This document shows positions 8,055 to 15,640 of a DNA stretch of 19,258 bases, piece by piece. This DNA comes from CAYOOT01 sp964405665 (GTDB taxonomy: Bacteria; Bdellovibrionota_C; UBA2361; SZUA-149; CAZDWZ01): assembly GCA_964405665.1 (NCBI GenBank), contig CAYOOT010000052.1, positions 1 to 19,258 of the forward strand, given 5' to 3'. The stretch's first letter is position 1, and the number at the start of each line of letters is the position of its first letter. Under the pieces are notes generated by a model. That model saw nothing but the letters and a program-made list of their open reading frames with translations, was not told the DNA's origin and ran no database searches. Made by a program: the position numbers and the translations under genes.

Positions 8055-8501
8055 ATGAGTCAAGAAAAGGGTGCAAAAGACGGCTTTACTGTTGTTGATA
8101 AAAGACGTTTTACTACTGAAGGGGAATTAAGTTCTGAGGCCAATGAGGTACAAGAACCACAAAGTAGAGTATCAACAGCGCCAGGTAATGAACAAAAACA
8201 AAAATCTCTAAGTCCAACTGAGGCTGCTAAAATGCAGCAGCCGGAAAAAATAGATTTTATTTCCTTTATCGTTAGTTTAGGAACTCAAGCCCTGGTGATG
8301 TTGGGTGAAATGCCAAATCCAGAGACTAGGTTACAAGCAGTTAATATTGATGCAGCAAAACAAACAATAGATATTCTTGGAATGTTAGAAGAAAAAACAA
8401 AAGGTAATTTGTCAGCCGAAGAAGCTAAGTTATTATCTGAGATTTTAACGACACTAAGAATGGCTTTTGTAAACAAAGTAAATTATACTGCTCCGGTTTA
8501 G
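8055..8501 (+). CDS. DUF1844 domain protein
   Basis: A 148-aa protein of unknown function. Residues 1-62 are polar, low in complexity and probably disordered, beginning with a FTVVDKRRFTTEGE segment common at the start of this family. Residues about 65-140 form the conserved DUF1844 block: DFISFIVSLGTQALVMLGE, then the family's most conserved stretch QTIDILGMLEEKTKGNLS, then a helix ending TLRMAFV. No signal peptide, membrane span or cysteine is present. ATG start with AGGGAG nine bases upstream. It is the first gene of a plus-strand run that continues with htrA, a cytochrome, tsaD and rsmA. DUF1844 proteins are found in deltaproteobacteria and other diderm phyla; the family's role is not established. 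Confidence 0.92.
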   Translation: MSQEKGAKDGFTVVDKRRFTTEGELSSEANEVQEPQSRVSTAPGNEQKQKSLSPTEAAKMQQPEKIDFISFIVSLGTQALVMLGEMPNPETRLQAVNIDAAKQTIDILGMLEEKTKGNLSAEEAKLLSEILTTLRMAFVNKVNYTAPV

Positions 8502-8626
8502 GTTTACGAATAATTAAATAATCAAAATAGGAGCAGTATTTGTTTCGCGAAGCGAAACAAAGAGATAAAAACATTATACCCAACAGCCAGGAGCTTAAAT
8601 TTTTCGGGAAACTAAGCCTGTTGGGG
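8485..8626 (+). promoter_or_regulatory. Three successive hairpins between the DUF1844 gene and htrA
   Basis: First, 8485-8494 and 8530-8539 are perfect 10-bp inverted copies straddling the DUF1844 stop codon. Second, 8539-8548 and 8552-8561 form a perfect 10-bp stem with a GAA loop. Third, CCCAACAG at 8579-8586 pairs with 8618-8625, with an inner GCTTA/TAAGC stem and a CGGG loop; an alternative pairing CAGG (8588-8591) with CCTG (8617-8620) competes with it. There is no T run, so these are not classical terminators. They may be a transcript-processing or leader structure for htrA, or inserted palindromes. Confidence 0.6.
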
Positions 8627-8653
8627 ATAATAACATTGGATATGGATTCAAAA

Positions 8654-10123
8654 ATGAAAAATTTTTCTTTATTTTTAGTGCTTTTTATTTCTATTGTTAA
8701 TAGCAGTAAAGCAGATGATAAACTTTGGATTGATGGCAGTGAGGGCAGTACCGGTGTGGAAATGCAGCTTCCTAGTTTTGCTCCGATCATTGAAAAATTA
8801 GGAAAAGCGGTTGTTAATCTTTCTATCGAAGGCTCAGAAAAAATTCCTCAAAGAAAAACTGGACAATGGCAAACAGATCCTGACAATCCTTTTGACTTTT
8901 TTCTTCCGTTTCCTCCTGATGGCAATAGTAAAAACGGCAGAAGAACTTTTAGTAGTTTGGGAAGTGGTTTTGTAATTAACCCCGATGGCTATATCATCAC
9001 TAATTCCCATGTGATCGATAAGGCAGATAAAATTCATGTTAGCTTTCGCGATGACAAAAAAACCTATGAAGCAAAAGTAGTGGGCAAGGATTATAAAACT
9101 GATATAGCACTTTTAAAAGTCGATTTTCCTGGCAAAATTCCGGCCGTTATTTTGGGCGACTCCGATAAAATTAACCCTGGAGATTGGGTAATTGCCATTG
9201 GAAATCCTTTTCGCCTAGGACATACGGCAACAGTGGGAATAGTTTCCGCTAAATCCAGGAGAGTGGCTGGAGGAAAACCCTATGATAATTTTATCCAAAC
9301 AGATGCCTCCATTAATCCTGGAAATTCTGGCGGTCCATTATTTAATGCCAAAGGTGAGGTAATTGGAATCAATACGGCCATTGTTAGTCCGATCAAAGTC
9401 GCCTCCCAAGGTTTTAATGTGGGAATCGGTTTTGCCACACCAATTAATCTGGTTAAGTCCATTGTGTCTCAACTTCGCGGAAAGGGAAAAGTTACTCGCG
9501 GTTGGCTGGGAGTTTTAATTCAACCAATATCGGAAGATGTAGCCGAAGCATTAAAACTATCTGATGTTAAAGGTTCATTGGTTGCTGATGTTATGCCCAA
9601 TAGTCCGGCGGCAAAAGCAGGTTTAATGAGAGGAGATGTTATTCTTTCTTTTAATGGAAAAAGTATTAATGAAAATGATGAGCTTCCTTTGATGGTGGCA
9701 GAAACTGAGATTGGAAAAGATGTCGAAGTGGAAGTAATTAGAGCCGGGAAAAAAGAAACGATCAAAGTTAAAATTGAAGAGTTAGCTGAAGATTCTGACA
9801 ACGGAGAAGATGAAAAGCAAGTGATTCCTTCCGAGGAATCTATTCTTGGCCTGACAGTGCAGGATTTAACTCCTGATTTGGCTCGAGGGATCGGAATAGA
9901 AGATACTAAAGGAGTGATTGTTACGGATGTTGCCGCAGATAGTCCAGCAATGCTTGCCGGCTTGAAGCCAAGAGATATTATTTTAGAAATAGCCTCTACC
10001 CCAATTGCCTCAGTAAAAGATTTTAAGCAGGCAACAAAGGGAGTTGCTGCCAATAAACCTCTGCTTATTTTATTAAGAAGAGGGGGAAACACAATATTTC
10101 TGACGCTGAAAGTAGAAAAATAA
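8654..10123 (+). CDS. Periplasmic serine protease of the HtrA/DegP (Do) family
   Basis: An envelope quality-control protease and chaperone. With the start at 8654 (489 aa), residues 1-20 are a signal peptide (MKNFSLFLVLFISI..SSKA, cleavage before DDK). The trypsin-like domain carries the full catalytic triad: H119 in TNSHV, D150 in TDIALLKVD and S225 in GNSGGPLF. Two PDZ domains follow, about 282-374 (RGWLGV, AGLMRGDVI) and 395-489 (LGLTVQDL, AGLKPRDII), separated by an acidic linker. Length and layout are normal for DegP/MucD. ATG 8654 is preferred because GGA sits seven bases upstream and the signal peptide then begins correctly. ATG 8642 is possible; TTG 8540 lies inside a hairpin and would bury the signal peptide behind 38 residues. 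The cytochrome gene follows after 17 bases. Confidence 0.95.
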   Translation: MKNFSLFLVLFISIVNSSKADDKLWIDGSEGSTGVEMQLPSFAPIIEKLGKAVVNLSIEGSEKIPQRKTGQWQTDPDNPFDFFLPFPPDGNSKNGRRTFSSLGSGFVINPDGYIITNSHVIDKADKIHVSFRDDKKTYEAKVVGKDYKTDIALLKVDFPGKIPAVILGDSDKINPGDWVIAIGNPFRLGHTATVGIVSAKSRRVAGGKPYDNFIQTDASINPGNSGGPLFNAKGEVIGINTAIVSPIKVASQGFNVGIGFATPINLVKSIVSQLRGKGKVTRGWLGVLIQPISEDVAEALKLSDVKGSLVADVMPNSPAAKAGLMRGDVILSFNGKSINENDELPLMVAETEIGKDVEVEVIRAGKKETIKVKIEELAEDSDNGEDEKQVIPSEESILGLTVQDLTPDLARGIGIEDTKGVIVTDVAADSPAMLAGLKPRDIILEIASTPIASVKDFKQATKGVAANKPLLILLRRGGNTIFLTLKVEK

Positions 10124-10140
10124 AGCAGCATAAGTAGTTT

Positions 10141-11316
10141 ATGAAAAAAACAACTCTTCTTTTTTCTTTATTTCCTTTGATGATTGCTTGCTCTAAGTCC
10201 GAGGAAGATAAAATGCCAGATTTTGGAACAGTGGAAAGCAAGACTGTTGTGGAAACACTTTTTGGTTCAGCCGAAGAAAATCAAGACCAGTTTTTAATTA
10301 CCGATTACCGTGATTTTCCTAAATTTAAAGCTCGGGGAGAATATTTAACAAAAGCTGCTGCCTGTGGAAGTTGTCATGGAGAAAAAACAATTGAGACCAA
10401 TTCTCCTTTGTCCGGCGGTTTCTTAATCAGCGATCGTTTTGGTATTGTGGCGACAGCAAATATTACACCCGATCCGGAGACAGGTATTGGTAATTGGAAA
10501 GTTACAGATATCATTAAAGCGATTCGCTCTTCTCGTGGCAAAGATGGCAATTATCTATCAGTAGATGCGCACTCTGCTTATAAATGGCTTGCTGATTCCG
10601 ATTTAAAAGCAATCTCGGCTTATTTACTTTTGCAAGCTCCCGTTAAAAAAACCATCGAACGTCGAGTGCTTAGCGGTTTTGAAAGAAGAAAATGGGGTTT
10701 GGTCTCTCAGCATGATGAATTCTCCGGATATGTTCCCAAACCGGTGGCCAATAATCCTATCTCCTATGGCAGATATCTTACGCACAATGTTTCACGTTGC
10801 TATCAGTGTCATACGGCAGAAGGGGGAATAATCGAATCGGCTGTGCCTTTTGCCGGAGGTGAAAAAAAAGGAAGATCAATTTATGCTTCTTTAAAAAAAC
10901 TGGCAAAATCACTTTCGGAAATTGGTGCCGAAGAAGATGCCGAAACAAAAAAGCGCAATGTTCAAGGATTGCTTTCTGAAGATGCCAAGAAAGAATATTT
11001 TTACGACATAGAAAGCACTAAGTCTAAAGGGAAGAAAGAACAACAAAAGGTTACAGTAGAAAATATCTTTGGGATTAATCCGGAAAACGATCGAAAAATA
11101 GAAGAAGGTTTGTATCCTTTTGCCGGTCCTGATATTAGGGGAAAATCTGAAAAAGGACTTTTAAATTGGTCCAAAGAGCAAATTGTCAATTATCTTTCTA
11201 CCGGAGCGACGGCAACAGGTGAAGTTAAAGATGCACGTCTATGTCCTTGGCCATATTTTAGAAAATTGTCCAAGCAAGATAAAGAAGCAATGGCCAATTA
11301 TCTAAAGCAGCAATAA
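10141..11316 (+). CDS. Diheme c-type cytochrome, probable lipoprotein
   Basis: A 391-aa exported electron carrier. The N-terminus MKKTTLLFSLFPLMIAC fits a lipoprotein signal with C17 as the lipidated residue, although Met at -3 is not ideal. Two covalent heme sites are present: CGSCH (C75, C78, H79) and CYQCH (C220, C223, H224). The order GEYLTKAAACGSCH, then NITPDPETGIGNW near 107-119, then a helix LKAISAYL matches cytochrome subunits of membrane alcohol-type dehydrogenases. Unusually, the methionine expected as distal ligand is absent in both domains: the first has LSVDAHSAY (H144 nearby), the second LCPWPYF near 366-372. A Lys/Glu-rich insertion of about 90 residues (240-330) separates heme site two from its C-terminal part. 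No dehydrogenase partner is nearby. tsaD starts two bases after the stop. Confidence 0.85.
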   Translation: MKKTTLLFSLFPLMIACSKSEEDKMPDFGTVESKTVVETLFGSAEENQDQFLITDYRDFPKFKARGEYLTKAAACGSCHGEKTIETNSPLSGGFLISDRFGIVATANITPDPETGIGNWKVTDIIKAIRSSRGKDGNYLSVDAHSAYKWLADSDLKAISAYLLLQAPVKKTIERRVLSGFERRKWGLVSQHDEFSGYVPKPVANNPISYGRYLTHNVSRCYQCHTAEGGIIESAVPFAGGEKKGRSIYASLKKLAKSLSEIGAEEDAETKKRNVQGLLSEDAKKEYFYDIESTKSKGKKEQQKVTVENIFGINPENDRKIEEGLYPFAGPDIRGKSEKGLLNWSKEQIVNYLSTGATATGEVKDARLCPWPYFRKLSKQDKEAMANYLKQQ

Positions 11317-11318
11317 AA

Positions 11319-12404
11319 ATGCTATTAGCACTGGAAACAAGTTGTGATGAAACAGCGCTTTCTTTAATCAGTTTAGAAAGACCGATTACTGAGTGTCAGT
11401 TAGTAGAAGAGTTTTTAATTGCAGAATTACTTTCCAGCCAAATAAAATTACACGAAGCTTATGGCGGTGTGGTGCCAGAGCTTGCAGCAAGAGAGCATTT
11501 AACAAATTTACCTGTTTTATTTAATAAATTATTAAAAGATAATCAGCTAGATTCCTCTGCCATTACGGCGATCGCTGTAACTAGAGGGCCTGGGCTTAAA
11601 GGAAGTTTATTGGTTGGTTTTTGTTTTGCCAAAGCTTTTGCCTTTTCCAGAAATATTCCCTTAATTCCTTTAAATCATATTGAAGGACATATTTTTGCAG
11701 GACTGCTTTTGCCAAAAGAAAAACGGATGGAATATCCTTGTTTGGCTTTAGTCGTTTCTGGTGGGCATACGGAATTAATATATCTGGAGAGTTTTAGAAA
11801 ATACCAAATTGTGGCCCGGACAATGGATGATGCCGTGGGAGAAGCTTTTGATAAATCAGCAACGCTCTTAGGACTTCCCTATCCCGGTGGCCCGGCCCTT
11901 GCAGAATGTGCCCAGAAAGGGAAATTGGGAAAATTTAATTTTCCTGTGGGAGTTTCTACGGATCATAGTAGCTTTAGTTTTTCCGGAGTAAAAACAGCAA
12001 TTGCCAGGGAAATTAAAAATTATTCTCGACAAATTGCTGAACAGACAAAAAATGATTTAGCTGCTGCCATTGAAAGTTGTTTAGTCCAGGCTTTAGTTCT
12101 GAAGACCGAAAAGGCAATTAGGAAACACAAGCCAAAGTCTTTATTATTAACAGGTGGTGTTGCTGCCAATGAAAGCTTAAGAATTGAACTGGAAAATCTT
12201 GTTAAAAAATTTGGAATCAAATTTTCTGTTCCGCCAAAAAAGTGGTGCACGGATAATGCCGTAATGCTGGGAGCATTAGGTTCGGAAATTTATCATCAGC
12301 ATAAAGCAAATTTTAAGAATTGCTTTATAAATGATCATTTAGGCCCTGATGCTCGAATGGATATTGATGTTTTAGCTCGGTTTCCAATTGAAGAGATCCA
12401 ATGA
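11319..12404 (+). CDS. tsaD: tRNA N6-adenosine threonylcarbamoyltransferase
   Basis: TsaD transfers the threonylcarbamoyl group to A37 of ANN-decoding tRNAs (t6A), working with TsaB, TsaE and the TsaC product. The 361-aa protein has the ASKHA-fold start LALETSCDETA, HEAYGGVVPELAAREH (45-60), the metal-binding NHIEGH with H120 and H124, VVSGGHTEL, GEAFDKSA, FSGVKTA, the LLLTGGVAANESL segment and a C-terminal NDHLGPDAR. It is full length with all expected motifs. The gene begins two bases after the cytochrome stop and its last four bases overlap the rsmA start (ATGA), so the pair is translationally coupled, pairing tRNA and rRNA modification in one transcript. Confidence 0.97.
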   Translation: MLLALETSCDETALSLISLERPITECQLVEEFLIAELLSSQIKLHEAYGGVVPELAAREHLTNLPVLFNKLLKDNQLDSSAITAIAVTRGPGLKGSLLVGFCFAKAFAFSRNIPLIPLNHIEGHIFAGLLLPKEKRMEYPCLALVVSGGHTELIYLESFRKYQIVARTMDDAVGEAFDKSATLLGLPYPGGPALAECAQKGKLGKFNFPVGVSTDHSSFSFSGVKTAIAREIKNYSRQIAEQTKNDLAAAIESCLVQALVLKTEKAIRKHKPKSLLLTGGVAANESLRIELENLVKKFGIKFSVPPKKWCTDNAVMLGALGSEIYHQHKANFKNCFINDHLGPDARMDIDVLARFPIEEIQ

Positions 12405-13273
12405 GCCTTAGTTCGCCAAGTTTGATTAGAAATGTTTTAGAGGAAATGGGAGTAGCTCCCAGAAAATCAAGAGGCCAAAATTTTTTATATAATCCTGGCT
12501 CCATTGAAAAAATAATTAAATTTGCTCAGATCGAAGCAGGAAAGGACACAGTCTTGGAGTTAGGACCGGGGCTAGGAGCATTGACCGAGGGCTTGCTAAC
12601 TGTAGCAAAAAATTATTATTTAATTGAATTGGAAGGGAAGTTTGCGCAGTATTTAAAAGCTAATATTTCCGGCTTGAATGATCGGAATGTTTTTATAGAA
12701 GATGGCAGAGAATTTTCTATTGAAAAAAAAATTCCTCAAGCATTTCTTCCTTTAATTTTTGTCAGCAATGTTCCTTATTCCATTTCTTCCGATGTGGTTC
12801 TTTGGATCATTAAGAATAGAAAATATATTAAACGAGCTAGCTTGTTATTGCAGCGGGAATTTGCGGAAAGAATTGCCGCAAATTCCGGAACTAAGGAATA
12901 TGGTTCTCTCTCTGTCTTAACTAAATTGTATGCAGATATCGCTCTGGGACCAATAATTTCAGGAGGTTCTTTTTTCCCTCAAGCGGAAGTGGAATCCAGA
13001 ATGTTGGAACTAAAAATTCTTAATCAACCGCGATTTGATGTGGAGCAAAAGATTTTTGAAAAAGTAGTTCGCTCTTCATTTGGTAAAAGAAGAAAAACAA
13101 TTTTAAATTCTTTGGCTGCCAGTAAATTATTTGGTGAAAAAAGCGATATTGAACAATGGTTATTGCAAGCTGGTATTTTTCCTGGAAGTAGAGCGGAGGA
13201 TTTGGAGTTAGCTGATTTTGCGAAATTGGTCGGGAACATAGATTTGAGATCATTAGCTGATAAAATTAAATAG
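12401..13273 (+). CDS. rsmA: 16S rRNA (A1518/A1519-N6,N6)-dimethyltransferase
   Basis: RsmA (KsgA) dimethylates two adjacent adenines in helix 45 of 16S rRNA late in 30S assembly, using S-adenosylmethionine. The 290-aa protein shows the family's N-terminal PRKSRGQNFL (20-29), the SAM-binding VLELGPGLGALT (51-62), the catalytic NVPY (123-126) and SLLLQREFAERI in the core, followed by the C-terminal helical domain with FPQAEVESRMLEL and RSSFGKRRKTILNSL. Length is typical. The start overlaps the tsaD stop by four bases. A hairpin follows the gene at 13294-13325 and may end the transcript. Confidence 0.97.
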   Translation: MSLSSPSLIRNVLEEMGVAPRKSRGQNFLYNPGSIEKIIKFAQIEAGKDTVLELGPGLGALTEGLLTVAKNYYLIELEGKFAQYLKANISGLNDRNVFIEDGREFSIEKKIPQAFLPLIFVSNVPYSISSDVVLWIIKNRKYIKRASLLLQREFAERIAANSGTKEYGSLSVLTKLYADIALGPIISGGSFFPQAEVESRMLELKILNQPRFDVEQKIFEKVVRSSFGKRRKTILNSLAASKLFGEKSDIEQWLLQAGIFPGSRAEDLELADFAKLVGNIDLRSLADKIK

Positions 13274-13293
13274 CATATTACAGTAAAAACAAC

Positions 13294-13325
13294 CTGTCGT
13301 TGCTTAGCTTCGTTCGCAACGACAG
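13294..13325. terminator. Hairpin behind rsmA, possible terminator
   Basis: Arms 13294-13303 (CTGTCGTTGC) and 13316-13325 are perfect 10-bp inverted copies around a 12-base loop. The position after the last gene of the operon suits a terminator, but no T run follows (CTAATTACTTTG), so it may instead be a small palindromic repeat or stabilise the 3' end. Confidence 0.4.
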
Positions 13326-13387
13326 CTAATTACTTTGTTTCACTTACAACAGTTGTTCTTGCTACAATATTTATTTATGTTAATTAG

Positions 13388-14245
13388 ATGAGCATGAAAA
13401 AAATCTTCCATGAACTATTAAAAATTTTACTGATCATTGTGGGGATTTTTTCTGCCGGATTGGGTTTAAAAGGATTTTTACTTTCCAGTCACTTTATTGA
13501 TGGTGGTGTAACGGGTATCTCCATGTTGCTTTCTAAGGTAATGGGAATTCCTTTATCAGGACTAATTTTACTTGTTAATTTGCCCTTTATTGTTCTTGGC
13601 TATCATCAAATCGGAAAAAAATTTGCCGTTAAAAGTGCTCTTTCAATTATTGGCTTATCAATTTGTCTTGCACTAGTTAACTATCCAGATGTTACTTCGG
13701 ATAAGTTCCTGACTGCCAGCTTTGGTGGTTTTTTTATTGGTGCAGGTATTGGACTAGCTATTCGAGGTGGAGCAGTTTTGGATGGAACAGAAATTGTTGC
13801 CTTGCTAATTAGCAAGGGCAGTCATTTGCTAAGAGTAGGGGATGTTATTCTGATCTTAAATATTTTTATTTTCACAGCTGCAGCATCTCTTCTCGGTATT
13901 GAATCAGCACTTTATTCGATGATCACTTATTATTCCGCCTCCAAAACTATAGATTTTTTATTGCATGGTATAGAGGAATATACAGCGATTACAATTATTT
14001 CTGATAAAAGCGAAGAAATCAAACAAGCAATTATTCGGGATTTAGGACGAGGGGTAACGGTATATAAGGGCCGACGTGGTTGGAGCAATACCGATCAGGA
14101 TATTTTATTTTGTGTGATCACTCGTTTAGAAATCGGCAATTTTAAAACTGTTGCCAAAGAAATAGACAATTCAGCATTTATTATTGTGCAGGCATTAGCT
14201 GATGCAACCGGAGGTGTGATCAAAAAAGCTGTTCTAGCGGAATAA
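13388..14245 (+). CDS. YitT-family integral membrane protein (DUF161 plus DUF2179)
   Basis: A 285-aa protein with about five or six hydrophobic spans in residues 10-180 (for example LKILLIIVGIFSAGLGLKGF and GGFFIGAGIGLAI), containing the YitT signature FIDGGVTGISMLL (37-49) and GGAVLDGTEIVALL near 126-139. Residues about 190-285 form the soluble DUF2179 domain (ITIISDKSEEI, RGVTVYKGRRGW, ADATGGVIKK). The transported or sensed substrate of this family is not settled. ATG 13388 is chosen; ATG 13394, two codons later, is equally possible because neither has a clear Shine-Dalgarno sequence. It stands alone between a hairpin and a convergent small gene. Confidence 0.9.
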   Translation: MSMKKIFHELLKILLIIVGIFSAGLGLKGFLLSSHFIDGGVTGISMLLSKVMGIPLSGLILLVNLPFIVLGYHQIGKKFAVKSALSIIGLSICLALVNYPDVTSDKFLTASFGGFFIGAGIGLAIRGGAVLDGTEIVALLISKGSHLLRVGDVILILNIFIFTAAASLLGIESALYSMITYYSASKTIDFLLHGIEEYTAITIISDKSEEIKQAIIRDLGRGVTVYKGRRGWSNTDQDILFCVITRLEIGNFKTVAKEIDNSAFIIVQALADATGGVIKKAVLAE

Positions 14246-14275
14246 CTTTTAGAAAAAACAATAAAGCTTATACTC

Positions 14276-14458
14276 TCAAGATTTATCAAGAGTAATCAGC
14301 TCATTATTTTCCACTAAATCTTGAAGTTGAAAAATAATAGCTTGTTTAAGAAAGGTATTACTAGCTTTCTTTTCCAAGGAGTTTAGTGCTTTCACTAATT
14401 TTTGTTCTGCCTTTTGATTTTTTAGAGACTTACTTTGTGCAATAGTTAACAAGTTCAT
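14276..14458 (-). CDS. Small hypothetical protein, 60 aa
   Basis: I do not recognise this protein. It begins MNLLTIAQSKS and is predicted to be almost wholly helical, Lys/Gln/Leu-rich, without Cys, Trp, signal peptide or membrane span. Support for a real gene is the perfect AGGAGG (minus strand 14472-14467) eight bases before ATG 14458. A TTG two codons upstream (14464) would be only two bases from the Shine-Dalgarno sequence, so ATG is preferred. It converges on the YitT gene, with 30 bases between the stops, and lies upstream of the decayed ligD. No partner gene suggests a toxin-antitoxin pair. Confidence 0.6.
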   Translation of the reverse strand: MNLLTIAQSKSLKNQKAEQKLVKALNSLEKKASNTFLKQAIIFQLQDLVENNELITLDKS

Positions 14459-14690
14459 TCTCAAAGCCTCCTGAGATAATATTATTTTAAAAAACTTATT
14501 CTTTAAGACGATTCTTATATAAAGCTATTAAATTTTTTCGCATGATCAAGAACAGGCTGCTCATGTTTTATTATTAATGATATATGAGAAGTTTTTTGCT
14601 TTCAAAATCTGCTAGGATGCTTAATAATGACTTTAAAGTTAATAATATGTAATCTGAAATTCTAAGAATAAATAATACTTACAAATAAAC

Positions 14691-15640
14691 TTGAAATATA
14701 AGCAAAAAAGAAATTTTGCTGTTACTCCAGAACCACTGGGGAAACAAAGTTCGCTAAAAAAATCAAAAGATATCTACGTTATTCAAAAACATGCTGCCAG
14801 TCATTTGCACTACGATCTGCGCTTACGTGTGGGTAATACTCTGAAAAGCTGGGCAGTTCCCAAAGGACCAAGTCTTGATCCCTCTCAAACTCGCTTGGCA
14901 TACGAACAGATTGCTCAATATATTTTGCCTCAAATTGTAAATCGACCGCTAGTATTAGTGCGTTGTCCTCAGGGGATCTCTGGTAAATGTTTTTTTATAA
15001 ACACTTGTTTGCCGGGCAAGATTTGGGATTACCTTCAATAGCAATCAAAGAAAAAGCTCAAAAAAGTAAATATATTTATATTGAAAATAAGGAGCAATTA
15101 ATTCAGTTAGCGCAGTTAAATACCTTAGAAATTCATCTTTGGCCGGTGCAGATTGGCGATCTGGAACATCCAGATCAAATGATTTTCGATCTGGATCCCG
15201 ATCCCTTAATAAAACCGGCTCAAGTAATTGAAGCTGCAAAAGCATTGAGAAAACTTTTGACCGAGCTAAAGCTTGATTCTTTTGTGCGCAGCACCGGAGG
15301 AAAGGGTTTGCACGTAGTTGTCCCTTTAGCCCCAGTTCATAGCTGGGAACAAGTCAAAGAATTTTCTGAAGCAGTAGCGTGATTAATGGTTGAAAAAAAT
15401 CCTCAACTTTATATTGCCTCAATGAGCAAAATTAAAAGAAAAAATAAAATATTCATTGATTACTTTCGCAATAGTCGAGGTCAGACGGCAATCGCTTCTT
15501 ATTCCACTAGGGCTCGAGCTAAGGCGACAATAGCAATGCCTCTTCGCTGGGAAGATTTAAAAGCAAATCTACAATTCGATCAATTTAATCTCAAAAACAT
15601 TCGGAAAATATTAAAATATATAAAAGAGGATCCTTGGAAA
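14691..15640 (+). pseudogene. ligD: Decayed ligD: PE fragment joined to polymerase domain, ligase domain missing
   Basis: LigD is the multidomain repair ligase that works with Ku in bacterial end joining. From TTG 14691 the reading begins like the 3'-phosphoesterase domain (YKQKRNFAVTPEP, VIQKHAASHLHYDLRL, LKSWAVPKGPSLD) but stops matching at RLA (14892-14900) and continues in frame with the polymerase (primase-like) domain, YEQIAQYILPQIVNRPLVL. The rest of PE, the whole ligase domain and the start of the polymerase domain are absent, as expected for a deletion in a PE-ligase-polymerase gene. A one-base loss in the T run 14990-14996 shifts the frame; the polymerase continues with FYKHLFAGQDLG, the metal-binding FDLDP (15185-15199) and STGGKGLH. 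An in-frame TGA at 15380-15382 interrupts it again, then SMSKIKRKNKIFIDYFRNSR completes the C-terminus. No ku gene is in the window. It cannot be a working ligase. Confidence 0.88.

Noticed and set aside
9520..10131. A 203-codon open frame on the minus strand inside htrA
   Set aside because: It is antisense to the PDZ region of a clear HtrA gene, has a Ser/Ile-rich composition with no domain pattern, and no Shine-Dalgarno support.
14276..14458. Antitoxin of a toxin-antitoxin pair
   Set aside because: There is no adjacent partner gene on the same strand and no recognisable DNA-binding motif.
15380..15382. TGA read as a sense codon in the ligD region (alternative code)
   Set aside because: TGA is the natural stop of larE, the PhnP-like gene and the 60-aa gene, and tryptophan and glycine use normal codons elsewhere, so the code is standard and this is a nonsense mutation.
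14691..15640. A functional split LigD made of separate polypeptides
   Set aside because: The ligase domain is absent, the break points fall inside the polymerase domain, and the second and third pieces lack ribosome-binding sites.
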